From positions 30,286,833 through 30,350,832 of the forward strand of contig CM038466.1 in the NCBI GenBank assembly GCA_021464415.1: a DNA stretch of 64,000 bases, given 5' to 3'. Within the stretch, counting starts at the first letter, position 1. Each line of letters opens with the position of its first letter. The position numbers were made by a program, and so were the translations under genes. Of the stretch, positions 1 to 11,000 are shown in pieces. Source of the DNA: Lonicera japonica. Its lineage: Eukaryota; Streptophyta; Magnoliopsida; Dipsacales; Caprifoliaceae. The notes beneath the pieces are model-generated. The model saw only the letters and a list, made by a program, of their open reading frames with translations, was not told the DNA's origin and ran no database searches.

Positions 1-92
1 TTTATTGATTGTGAAAGATTAAATAGAGTTAAGTTAATTAAGTTATTAATTAAAAGTTAATTGTTTTAAACCATTGAATAAAGGGGTAATTT

Positions 93-126
93 GGGTCGGG
101 GAGGGGGGGAGGGGGGGTGGGGTGGG
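93..126 (+). other. G-rich tract, possible G-quadruplex
   Basis: The plus strand carries at least five runs of three or more G separated by one or two bases. This composition could form a G-quadruplex in single-stranded DNA or RNA. No gene is attached to it. Confidence 0.45.
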
Positions 127-244
127 TTAGAGATAACATTTTAGTATAATAATCCAAAAATAATTAAGGGGTGTTTGTGACACAAAAAAGGGAACATATT
201 TTTCGGCATCCATAATTAGTTAGGTTGTGTTGACACATATGGAG

Positions 245-345
245 CATGTCTAGTGGTAAAATCTTAATAATTCAAATGTTATGGTTTTAAATCTCGTCTT
301 CTCCTTTTCCTCGGTTGAGACCACCCAAATAAAAAAAAAGTTAAA
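245..345 (+). mobile_element. Possible tRNA-type SINE remnant
   Basis: A box-A-like stretch (TCTAGTGGTAAAATC) is followed about 35 bases later by a box-B-like stretch (GGTTTTAAATCTC, compare GGTTCGAATCC), and the segment ends in an A-rich tail near 330-341. This order is typical of tRNA-derived plant SINEs. No target-site duplication was found, so the call is weak. Confidence 0.25.
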
Positions 346-359
346 TTGTATTTACTTTT

Positions 360-2010
360 CAAAATATTACAGTGGATCACTTATTACTTTTGCATAATTT
401 TTTTTTCTTACCGTATTAGTGAAAATCGGAAACTTATCGTTCAACTAAGCAAACCACCACTAGATCTCGTCACAACCTTCTTTCATCAAAATACATAATA
501 TCAATCAATTATATACGATTTAAAATACAACACATTTGATAATTTTAATGCATGCATATAAATTAATTAAGGAAAAAGACATTAAATCTGATTTGTGACA
601 ACTCAAAACCAACCTATTTATTATTACTTTTAAGAACATTGTAAACTCATGTTAGTTCTAAGGTTTTGTGGGGTATATAATTAAAATTTCTTTGAAGAAA
701 TTATCATTAAACAAAGTGTTAATTCCCCCCCCCCCCCTCCCCTCTCTCTTGTTTTTTTCCATTCCAACAAGATATTACTTCAATTAACACATTTTTTTGA
801 TGTGATCAATTTTTATGGAATCAATAATAACTTTTATTTTGGTCTATACTAGAATTCAGAGCACACATAATTCATATGTAATATTATATATGATATCGTA
901 TAGACTTTTTAAAACACTTCAATAAAATTTGATTTTCTTCGATCAGGTCATAAAGTGATAAAGTGATGTTTTTGAATTTCTTTTTATTTTCTTTAGCATA
1001 CAAAATATTTTATCAATTTAATAGAGACATCATTAATCTTTCTCGCGCTTAAATAAAAGAATATTAGAAGTATATAGGGTACTAGATACTGGGCCCTTTA
1101 TTTACTTTATCAATAAATTGTAGGCCCTTAATTTAGACTGCTCAAGAGCAATTTTATGGGCATGTGTGATAGCCTAGGTAATCCTCTCAAGTTTATAGAA
1201 TCTCTTTCTTTATTTTCGAAAGTTTGAAATTTATAGTCTTACATCTTTCTCAAAATTTATAAATTTTATAACAATAATAAAGATAAATTATATTCTTGAA
1301 TTTAATTGATGAGTAGGTATATATAGGAAAATGGGCCGACCCAACAAGTTTTTAAGAAAGAGCGGACCTATAATTTTTAGATGGGGTAAATTGAATTAAG
1401 ACAAAATTTTATAACTATTTCTCAAAACTAAACATTTGTTCGGCAGTAAAAGTAATTTTAAGATTCTTAAATTAAAAAAAAAATCTAGTGAAATTTAATT
1501 ATATCTTATAAAAGAAAAGTTGGTCATAAAAATTATAGATGTAACATTAATTTAAATTAGATATTTGTTTGTTATAATAAAAATACGCACTTGTGTAACT
1601 TTGGATTCACCAAACATGTTTCCTTAGTAAATGGTCAAGAAGATTTGAGTGAATGTGAGTGTTCAGCCTAATTAAAAAAAAAATTGTCTTTGTGTGAGAG
1701 AATGTTTTTTTAGAGACAAAAAAAAAAGAACGAAAAAAAGGACCTTGTTTAAAAGTTCGAAAGTAAGTCCATCATATTTCCCTTTTAAAACATATCAATA
1801 AGTATATAAGTAGTATTCTTAATTAATAATTGATTTAAAAATTTATGCATTTCTTAAAAAATTCAAAAAGTTAAAAACAACTCCTAATTTACAAAACATT
1901 AAAAGCATGCTAGAGAGAAAGAAGAGAGAGAGATAGCCTTGGTTTGCTAGTTACGTAGTAGCTTTTTGTTATATATTATTATAGCATTTGTATTTTATTT
2001 TTTTTGTAAT
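360..2010 (+). repeat. Dispersed direct repeat, copy 1 of 3
   Basis: Shares order and wording with 2845-3890 and 5117-6010. Landmarks in order are a GTGGATCACTTATTA stretch (copies 1 and 3), an AAGTGATAAAGTGATG stretch, TGGGCCCTTTATTTACTTTA (near 1090), a TTTGAAATTTATAGTC stretch, and AGCATGCTAGAGAGAAAG (near 1905, copies 1 and 2). There is no reading frame. It is an AT-rich duplicated non-coding block of unknown origin. Confidence 0.65.
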
Positions 2011-2490
2011 TCTTTTGATCTATATCTAATGCTATATTATTCCTATTTTTTTTTCTATATCTAATTGTTATAATACTTCAGCTTTATTTTTTCTTATGTC
2101 TAATGTTAAAGTACTCCAAGAAAAGCAAACACTGAATATTTTGTATATAGAGCTAACCAGTCAAGTTGCTAGTGGTCCACTAAAAGCACAAGCAATAATT
2201 AACAAAATGAAAAATTTTGAATAGTAAAAGTTAAATTATTATTCATGAATAGCAACCGTAAATAGTAAAAAGCATGTGAATATTACCCATCGACAGCACT
2301 ATTCAAACATTAAAAGTATTTTTACTATTCTAATAAATCATATTCATCTATAATAAAAGAATTTTACTATTCACAATTAGTCAAAAGTTACACAATAAAA
2401 CCCTGCGTGATGAGCACATGTAACCTTGGAGTAGTGATCAAGTTTACCTTTTATAGTAATTTTCAATCTCACCAAACCCTATTAAGATAG

Positions 2491-2585
2491 TATAAATAGG
2501 ATAAAAGAAACCCATAACAAGGGGTCAACCATTTTTCATCTTTACATAACATTCTCCCTGTACTCTCTCTCTCTCTCTCTCTCTC
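2491..2585 (+). promoter_or_regulatory. Promoter-like TATA box plus CT-rich leader
   Basis: TATAAATA at 2491-2498 is followed about 65 bases later by a CT microsatellite (2563-2585), the usual look of a plant core promoter and 5' leader. No ATG-initiated gene follows; the downstream stretch opens only from a GTG and is cut at about 2820 by the second direct-repeat copy. It may be the orphaned promoter of a lost gene, or chance. Confidence 0.3.
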
Positions 2586-2844
2586 AAAATTGTATTTTAT
2601 TATTTTCAGCCATTAGAGCTTAGTGAAGAACACCAACACACACTCAGGAAAGATATACTGTCGGATTGGATATAAAAGTTATCGGAGAAACCTACCCACA
2701 CCAACAAAAATTCCGCTGTCATTACTGTTATTTCATTGTTTATTATTACCACCTTTGTCGAATTTGATCACTAACTCTACCGATTTGGACCGATTCTATC
2801 TTTTCTAGGATTAGTTAGATTTACACCACCCACAATAATTATGT

Positions 2845-3890
2845 TTGGTCAAGTGATAAGGCGATGTTTTTGATTTTCTTTAGCATACAAAGTATTTTAA
2901 TAATTTAATAGAGATGTCATTAATCAATCTTGTTCTTAATTAATAGAAGATTAATAGTATATATGGTATTAGTGACTGGGCCCTTTATTTACTTTATTGA
3001 TAAATTGTGAGCACTTAATTCAGACTGCTCATGTGCCGTTTTATGGGCCTGTATAAAGCCTAGTTAAATCTCTCAAGTTAAAAAAAATCTCTTTCTTTAT
3101 TTTTGAAAGTTTGAAATTTATAGTCTTACATCATTCTCAAAATATGTAAATTTCATAACAATAATAAAGATAAATTATATTTTTGGATTTAATTGACGGG
3201 TCAATAGGTATGGTAAAATGGGCTAACGCAACAGGTTTTTAAGCAAAGGTGGACCTATAATTTTCAGATGGGGTGAACTGAATTAAGATAAAATCTTATG
3301 ACTATTTCTCAAAACTAAATTTTTTCCGATCAACGATAGAAGTAGTTTTAGTATTCCTAAATTTTTAAAAAAAATCTTATGAAATTCAATTACATCTTAT
3401 AAAAGAAAAGTAGGTCGTAAAAATTATAGATGTAACATTAATTTAGATTAAATATTTGTTTGTTCATTATACTAAAATACACACTTGTGTAACTTTGAAT
3501 TCACCGAACATGTGCCTTAGTAAAAGGTCAAGAAGATCTGAGTGAATATGAGTGTTTAGCCATTTTTGAAAAAGTTGTATTTGCGTGTGAGAATATTTTT
3601 TTTAGAGACAAAAAAGAAAAAAGAGGGACCTTGTTTAAAAGTTGGAAAGTAATTCCGTCGTGTTTCCCTTTTAAAACATGATATAAAAATTTATGCATTT
3701 CTTCAAAAAGTTAAAATCAATTCCTAATTTACTAAACATTAAAAGCATGCTAGAGAGAAAGATGACACATAGAGATGGCCTTTGTTTGCTAATTACGTAA
3801 TAGCTTTTTGTTATATATTTTTATAGCATTTGTATTTTTTTTTATTTGCTTTAATTATTTTTTATCTATATCTAATGTTATACTATTCCT
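2845..3890 (+). repeat. Dispersed direct repeat, copy 2 of 3
   Basis: Diverged copy of 360-2010, about 1.9 kb downstream in the same orientation. It shares the TGGGCCCTTTATTTACTTTA landmark (near 2978), the GACCTTGTTTAAAAGTT stretch (near 3627) and the AGCATGCTAGAGAGAAAG stretch (near 3745). No coding capacity. Confidence 0.65.
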
Positions 3891-4089
3891 ATTGTTTTAA
3901 TTTTTTTTTTCATCTTTTATATTTACTGATAATATACCCCCCAAAATCTATTACAAATATAAAAAAAATAAAATTTCTAATAAATACACCGAAGTGTCAA
4001 TCCAGAGCAATATATTACTCATTTAGTTTTAATATCAACTTTAATTAGACAAATATTAATATTACGACGGGATAAAAACATGAAAAATC

Positions 4090-4985
4090 TTGTAATTTGA
4101 GTTTACTTGCAATGTTGCTCCTGATATTTAAAAACTTTCAATTCTTCCCTTAAAGTAGCGATTTGGTTATAATACTACTTTTGTAGCTAATGGAGGTAAC
4201 GAAAAGCTGAGTTGGCAGCTAACATGACACGCCATGTCAGCTTTCTCTCTTTTCAACTTCTTTTTTTTTTAAAAAAAAAAACTTTAAAATATAATAACTT
4301 TTAATACAAAACACGAATTCAAATAAAAATTATATATTTGAAATCTAATTATCAATACGAATAAAACGAGATCTGATGTGATAGCAAAATTATTATATAT
4401 TATTAATAGATATTTCTTTTAACTAATACAAAGAGGAATATAATTAAAAATTATATTTTAATATTAAAATTTATTTAGATTTAGTTATTACAAACATTTT
4501 TTAAAATATTAAAATACTAATAAGCATTTATACTAAATTTATAATAACAAAATCTGAATAAATTTTAATATTAAAATACTAAAAATTATATTTTAAAAAA
4601 TGTTTGTAATAACAAAATCTGAATAAATTTTAATATTAAAATACAATTTTTAATTATATTTCTCTTTGTATTAGTTAAAATAAATATATATTAATAATAT
4701 ATAATTTTTTTTGATAATTTTGTTATCACATCAGATCACGTTTTATTCATCTTGATAATTAGATTCCAAATATATAATTTTTATTTGAATCTGTATTTTG
4801 TATTAAAAGTTATTATATTTTAAAGTTTTTTTTTAAAAAAAAAAAGAGTTGAAAAGAGAGAAAGCTAACATGGCGTGCCATGTCAGCTACCAAATTAGCT
4901 TTCCGTTACCTCTGTTAGCTACATGGGCATTATTATAACCAAATCGCAACTTTAAATATCAGGAGCAACATTACAACTTTAACCC
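4090..4985. mobile_element. Fold-back (long inverted repeat) element
   Basis: The two halves are near-perfect inverted copies over about 440 bp each. TTGCTCCTGATATTTAAA near 4117 is mirrored by TTTAAATATCAGGAGCAA near 4953, AGCGATTTGGTTATAAT near 4157 by the matching complement near 4933, and the CACGCCATGTCAGC motif near 4231 by GGCGTGCCATGTCAGC near 4873. The middle is AT-rich and also self-complementary. There are no ORFs. It is a non-autonomous fold-back or MITE-like element whose transcript would form one long hairpin. Confidence 0.75.
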
Positions 4986-5000
4986 TCCCTTCAAGCTTCA

Positions 5001-5100
5001 AGGGGAGAACCTCACATACCAGCTTTGGCCTTTGCAGATGATTGCATTATTTTCACTTCCCCAATTCGCACCTCAATTCAAGCTTTCCAGAACGTTCCAT
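5001..5100 (+). pseudogene. LINE reverse-transcriptase fragment
   Basis: One frame reads a short stretch containing LAFADDCIIFTS, the catalytic FADD box of non-LTR retrotransposon reverse transcriptase, preceded by the usual small hydrophobic residues. Only about 33 codons are recognisable, and neither endonuclease nor other RT blocks are near. It abuts the right end of the fold-back element. It is a truncated, dead LINE scrap. Confidence 0.6.
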
Positions 5101-5116
5101 CCTCATTTTTCATAAA

Positions 5117-6010
5117 AAATACAAGTGGATCGCTTATTATTTTTGTATATTTTTTTCCAGAACAAAGTGTTAGTTTTATTTTTCCTTTTTCTCCATTCGA
5201 ACAAGATATTACTTCAATTAACAAAAAATTGTGATGTGATCAATTTTACATGGGGCCAATAATAACTTTTAATTTTTCAAGCTCTCGGTCTATACTAGAA
5301 TTTAGAATACACACAATACGTATGTAATATTATATTTGATATTGTATAGACTTGTTAAAATACTTTAATAACATAATCGGCGGTTAAGTGATAAAGTGAA
5401 ATTTTTGAATTTCTTTTTATTTTTTTAGCATATAAAATATTTTAGTAATTTAATAGAGATAATTAATAAAAGATTAGTAGTACAGAGAGTAACATAGATT
5501 GGGCCCTTTATCTACTTTAGGGATAACTTGTGGACCTTTAATTTCAGACTGTTCAAGTGCTGTTTTATGGACCTATATGATAACCCAATTAAACCGCTCT
5601 AGTTTAAAGAATATCTTTCTTTATTTTTGAAAGTTTGAAATTTATTTATTGTCTTACATCTTTATCAAAATATATAAATTTTATAACAATAATGAAGATA
5701 ATTTATATTCTTGGATCTAATTGATGGGTCAGTAATATGGTAAAATGGGCTGACCCAACAAGTTTTAACCAGGGTTGGAACTATGATTTTTGGATAAAGT
5801 GGACTGAATTATATCTTATAAAAGAAAAATATGCCGTAAAAATTACGAATTTAACATTAATTTAGATTAGATAATTGTTTGTTACAATAAAATACACACT
5901 TATGTAACTTTGGATTCACCAAACACGTGCCCTAGTAAAAGTCAAGGAGATTAGATTGAATATAACTATACGAATGTTTAGACTATTTGACAAAACTATA
6001 TTTATTTGTG
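5117..6010 (+). repeat. Dispersed direct repeat, copy 3 of 3
   Basis: Third diverged copy of the block at 360-2010 and 2845-3890. It starts with a GTGGATCGCTTATTA stretch, carries GGGCCCTTTATCTACTTTA near 5500, and continues to the CACCAAACACGTGCC stretch near 5916. It is shorter at its right end than copies 1 and 2. Non-coding. Confidence 0.6.
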
Positions 6011-6144
6011 AGAGAATATTTTTGAAGAGACCCCAATCTCTATAAATATTGAATCAAGTTGGAGCGGGTTAGTTTGTATAATATAAATATGTTTTACCTG
6101 TTTTACCTTAAACATGTTACTTTTTTGTTTCTCTCTACTTTAAA

Positions 6145-6534
6145 GAGTTAAGTTATAAAGAGGGATTCCCTCACTTTAACAAAAAGAAGGGATGACCATT
6201 TAGAGGGGTAAATTGATGACTTTTTTTATGAAAATTTGTAGAGATGATCTATATAGTGACTAGATCACCTCCACAAAAATTCATATAAAAATTCAACCTA
6301 AAAGTGAGTGTTTTGAAAAATTGATATATATGTACATTTTCGGCCGTTAAAATTTTTGATGATCATTTCACCCACTTTTAGGTTGAATTTTTTTATGAAA
6401 TTTAGTGGAAGTGATCTACTCATAATATAGATCATCTCTATAAAATCTTACGAAAAAATTCATCGATTTACCCATTTAAATGGTCATCCATTCTTTTTGT
6501 TAAAATGAGGGAATCCCTCTTTATAACACAACTC
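6145..6534. mobile_element. Mutator-like MITE with 10-bp target duplication
   Basis: A 390-bp element whose ends are long inverted repeats (GAGTTAAGTTATAAAGAGGG at the left; the right end reads back as GAGTTGTGTTATAAAGAGGG). The inverted homology continues inward for well over 100 bp. It is flanked by perfect 10-bp direct repeats CTACTTTAAA (6135-6144 and 6535-6544). Long terminal inverted repeats with a 9-10 bp duplication point to the Mutator superfamily. No ORF. A damaged relative lies at 12,031-12,256. Confidence 0.8.
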
Positions 6535-6544
6535 CTACTTTAAA

Positions 6545-7557
6545 TACCTTTATAATACTACATTATCGCATTGGGTATTTTTATATACAAATTACCTTGT
6601 GTAAAGTTGGATGTTGGGTGAATCCGCCTCAAACACAATCTGTTATCGTGGTTGTAAGAGTGTGATGGTAACCATAAGATAGAGGAAGTGTTTATTGTTT
6701 ATCATCACCATTCAATACTGAATTACATGGAAATATGGGAATAAAGAGAATTGAATCACTAATCATTCACTTGCATATGGATGACTCTGATATTGGAAAT
6801 GAATTAAAAATACACAACTTAACAAAATTTTGTTAAAAATTCTGGATTACATTTTCTTCTAATAATTTTTCTTTTTAAAAATATAGTTAAATGAATTGAG
6901 TGATAACAACTTAACAAAATTAAAAATACTCAAATATACCTTAAAGGTTTTCTAACTTAACACACAATTATAAACCCAAAAATTCTCTCTATACTTCTTA
7001 GCCAATTCCTCTACATTCTTTACCGGAGTTATGTTTATTGTAGTTGAAAGTTAGAGACTTAACTGTCCGAAATGATCTGATACTAACCATAATACGAGAG
7101 CTGCAATGGTAATCAAAAGCTATAAAAGAAGAATTGAAAATTAAAATTTATCTATAAATATTTACTTGATAGAGCCTTTAAGTAAGAAAATTACTATTCT
7201 CGTTTCATAATAACCTTGAATCTCGATTGAATAATTTTTTATATATAATACTCAAAACTAGAAAGAAGAAAATAAAATGAAAAAGGAAAAGAGTATTGAT
7301 ATGTAGATATGCGGGGACACAATCAGGAAATACAATCACGTGTCCTTAATACATTAGTTGGTCAACTGGATCCATCATAAATAGGCTAAATTCTCATTTT
7401 TACACTAGTCATTGTGGATGGTCTAACAATAATAAAACTTTGCTTGTCTAAAACAATATCACTCTATTAAATAAGAAAAGACAAGGGCGCAACCACTTTT
7501 ATTAACATAAAGAATCACATTAATATGCATCGTGTGTGTAAAGTAATCTAATTGAAT
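6545..7557. other. AT-rich intergenic DNA
   Basis: No ORF of note, no RNA gene and no clear repeat seen between the Mutator-like MITE and the Stowaway element. Confidence 0.6.
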
Positions 7558-7559
7558 TA

Positions 7560-7842
7560 CTCCCTCTGTCCCAATTTAATTGTCACACTTTAAAAAACTA
7601 GAATTTAAGGAAACATAATAATTACTTCAAGAAAAAATACTTATTTTTAAAAATGCCCTTTACTTTTTTCCTAATAAAAAAAGATGGCAAATCCAAAATA
7701 AAAAAAATAGTGAGAGCTTAAAGGGTAATATTGAAAATAATAAAAGTATAGTAATTAATGACCTATTAAATATAAAAAGTGAACAATTATTTTGAAAAAT
7801 TCAAAAATAAAAAAATGAACAATTAAATTGAGACGGATGAAG
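7560..7842. mobile_element. Stowaway (Tc1/mariner-type) MITE
   Basis: Left end CTCCCTCTGTCCCAATTTAA and right end TTAAATTGAGACGGATGAAG are the diagnostic inverted termini of plant Stowaway elements (consensus CTCCCTCCGTCCC). A TA dinucleotide flanks each side (7558-7559 and 7843-7844). It is 283 bp, AT-rich inside and without coding capacity. It sits only about 215 bp upstream of the start codon at 8058, so it lies in that gene's promoter. Confidence 0.85.
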
Positions 7843-8057
7843 TACAAAATAACTTGCGCAAATTTGAATTGAACACAAATTCGCTCACAAGTCACACCCA
7901 CGTTATTCTTGTACGTGTTTTTTTTTTCAAACCTTTATCAACCCATAGTTTTCCAGCGTACGCTGAACGAAGAAGAATCCAATTCCTCAATTTCCCAAAT
8001 TTCTCATCGTAAAAAGCCCTAATCACATAAATCAATCTCTCAGCAAAAAGCACAATA

Positions 8058-11000
8058 ATGGCGGAATCGAAACCAGACCCACCATCAAACTTTTGTTCAT
8101 CAGGTGTCGTTGTATATTCTCATTTCTCTAATTTTAAATTTCTCATTTGACTGAACGATTCAATTCAGTGTTTAAAACTTTGAAGTACTCATGATTTACA
8201 TTTCTTCAGATCAATAACCCTTTTAGAAACCTACCCATTTGTGTTATTCTATCATATTTCCCCATAACAATCACCTCTTTATGTATATGCAAATGCGTAT
8301 GTATATATACGTGTATATCGATCTGTATAATCTGTATAATTAGGGAGAAAGGTTTTTGAATCCTGAACATGTATACATAATAAAATATTGTAGTATTGAG
8401 ATTCAAGATGGTCTTTGAAAGGTTTACGGTGCCTTTGGCGTGGGTCCCACCCTAGTATATATATACTAGATTACCTTTCACATGCGATTAGTGTACAACT
8501 CGCATATATATCAGTTCAAGAAAAAAAATTTAAAAATAATGAATTACGCCCGGTGGCTAAGTGTGCCCCTATAACAGCTTCAGGTTGAAATGGGTCTTGA
8601 CTTTACGGAATAGCGTATATATATTTGACTCCTAAAATGTATAAGGGATAAAATATTAGAGGGTTATAAAGAAATATGCCAGTTCAAGGTTCAGATGAGT
8701 GCACAAGAGATAAAAGATTGGAAGGCCTAGAAAAAGAGCACCGTTTTAGGAGTTAAGAATAAGGATGTATAAGGAGTAAATTAGATCTATAGAATAAGGG
8801 AGGATGGTTTTTGAATTCTAAAAATGTATAGATAAAAGATTGGAGGGCTGAGATGAAAGATGCATTTTCAGGGATAAGATGAATGCATGAATGCGTAAGG
8901 AATAAAAGATTGAAGGGTTTAAATGAAAGATGTTTTTTATCACACGGTTTACAACTAGTATGTATATATGCAGCTTAAACAGTTCATAAACACGTAGGAG
9001 GACAGAGGAGAGGTAATATGGTAAAAATAATCGAAAATATGTTTCAACTTTATATCCTACTGAAAGAAAGAATTTAACTTTCTAATAACTTTTAGATTAT
9101 GTTGCCTAGTTTTATGAAAAGGATTGCGGTACTTTAAAGGTCATTCTTATAGGCTCAAATGTTAGTTATCTTAATGTTGATTTTAGATGAAAAATTATTA
9201 ACTTTGGTCCATAATTGTATGTACTTGCGCGGTTGTGCCTATTACATCACAAATAACTCGTGCATTTGGCACCATTTAGATTTATAGAGAATTCCTTACG
9301 TTTCCTACATTATGCACGATACAAATTATGCCTATGGCATCATCTATGCTTATAATTACTCTACTTGTGCTTACAACATTACCTATGTCTTCAATAAATT
9401 ATCTGTAGCTGTTTGTACTACTTTGTGGAATTAAATAGATCAGTTTTATTGAGGAAGGGGCTGGAAGGTTAGTTGCTTGTTTAAATTTTTTATCTTTGTT
9501 GTTAATCTAAATGGGAAGACTTCTTTTTTTTGGTTTTTGCCCCCTTACGTCACGACGTAAGATTGTTAACCTTGGTTTTTGCCACGACATGCCCCCACAC
9601 CTGCATTGGGATGGACTAATCACCGCTTAAGAAACCGGCGGTCCGCGGCCACAAGTGCCTCCGGCAGGAATCGAACTTCTGCAATGCAAGAACAGTTTGC
9701 CCACTTGGAAAGCGTATAGCCACCTACGCCACACATTGTGGTTATCTAATGGGAAGACTAAGGTCTTTAGAGTTTTAACACTAAAGTCACTTCATGAATA
9801 GTAAAATGCTAGACTTCCATAAAACATATATATATATATTTACCTAAGTTCCATAATCTATATAATAAGGGAGAACCGTTTTTGAATCCTTAAATGTTAA
9901 TAGATTGGATCGTTGAGATGCAAGATGCTTTTTTAAGGGTTGAGATACAAGTTTCTTTGAACTTGCTCTCTCACATCTGCACCTGCACCTACTCGACAAA
10001 ATGGTCATTTAGGCACATACGCATAAATTTATTTATTATGTATATAATATAAATGTTTACTATATATTGATTCTTAGCCATGTTTGATATATTGACTAGC
10101 GGAAGACAAAGAAGTGAAATCACCCAATGTATTTGAGAGAGCTAAGGAAGAATTTGAGGCAATATTCCATTCAAAGAGTGAACCAAATCAGCATCACAAG
10201 GAAACTCATGGATTGCGAAATGATATTGATGAGAACACTTCGATCAACAATGTAAAAGGACCCAACATGTTCGAAAGAGCAAAGGAGGAAATCGAGGCTC
10301 TTGTTCAAACGATTCATCCTAAGAAAGAAGACATCAAGAATCATGATTCACATCCAAATGGTGAAACAAGGTTTTGATTTAGTTGAAAGTGGGATAAAAT
10401 TGATGAACTAATGCATTATGATTTTTGAGGTGTTTTTAACTGCTCTCTTATTGTTTTTTTTTATGGTTTCTTTCAAGGGATGCTGATGTAAGAAAAGAGT
10501 TGAGAACTGAAAAAACGGATTGCCATTCGGGTATGGTGTCTCATCTCCCTCTTGCATGCTGTATTTGTTGGATTTGTACAATAAGGGTGCATTTGATTAA
10601 AAAAATATTGGAAAATGATTAGAAACATTATGAAATTTATTGAGAACATGTCATTAAATCACTACTCTCTTTTTCCAAATTCTTGTAAATCTAGTATTGT
10701 TTTCAATCATTTTCCAACCTTTTTATTGAATGGACCCGAATTACCCAACATGTGCTTTGATTTTGGAATGCTTAAAAGTATCTTCTTATATCATGAACAC
10801 TGTTTTGTTTGATTTTAACTTCATTTTTCTGCTAGAAATTAAAGCCTTTTTAGTGTTTAGCTTTTTTCCCGAAGAACTTATTGCTAAATTCACATCCAAA
10901 CACTAGGAACGCTGTAGGAATATGAAACATATAAGAACAATATGGAGTGGAAAACCTTAGTAAGGGGAAATGCTAAAAAAAAAACAAATTATTTTTACCA

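Noticed and set aside
8545..8600. Possible second SINE (GGTGGCTAAGTGTG box-A-like) in intron 1
   Set aside because: The box-B candidate (GGTTGAAATGGG) is poor and no tail or target duplication was found.
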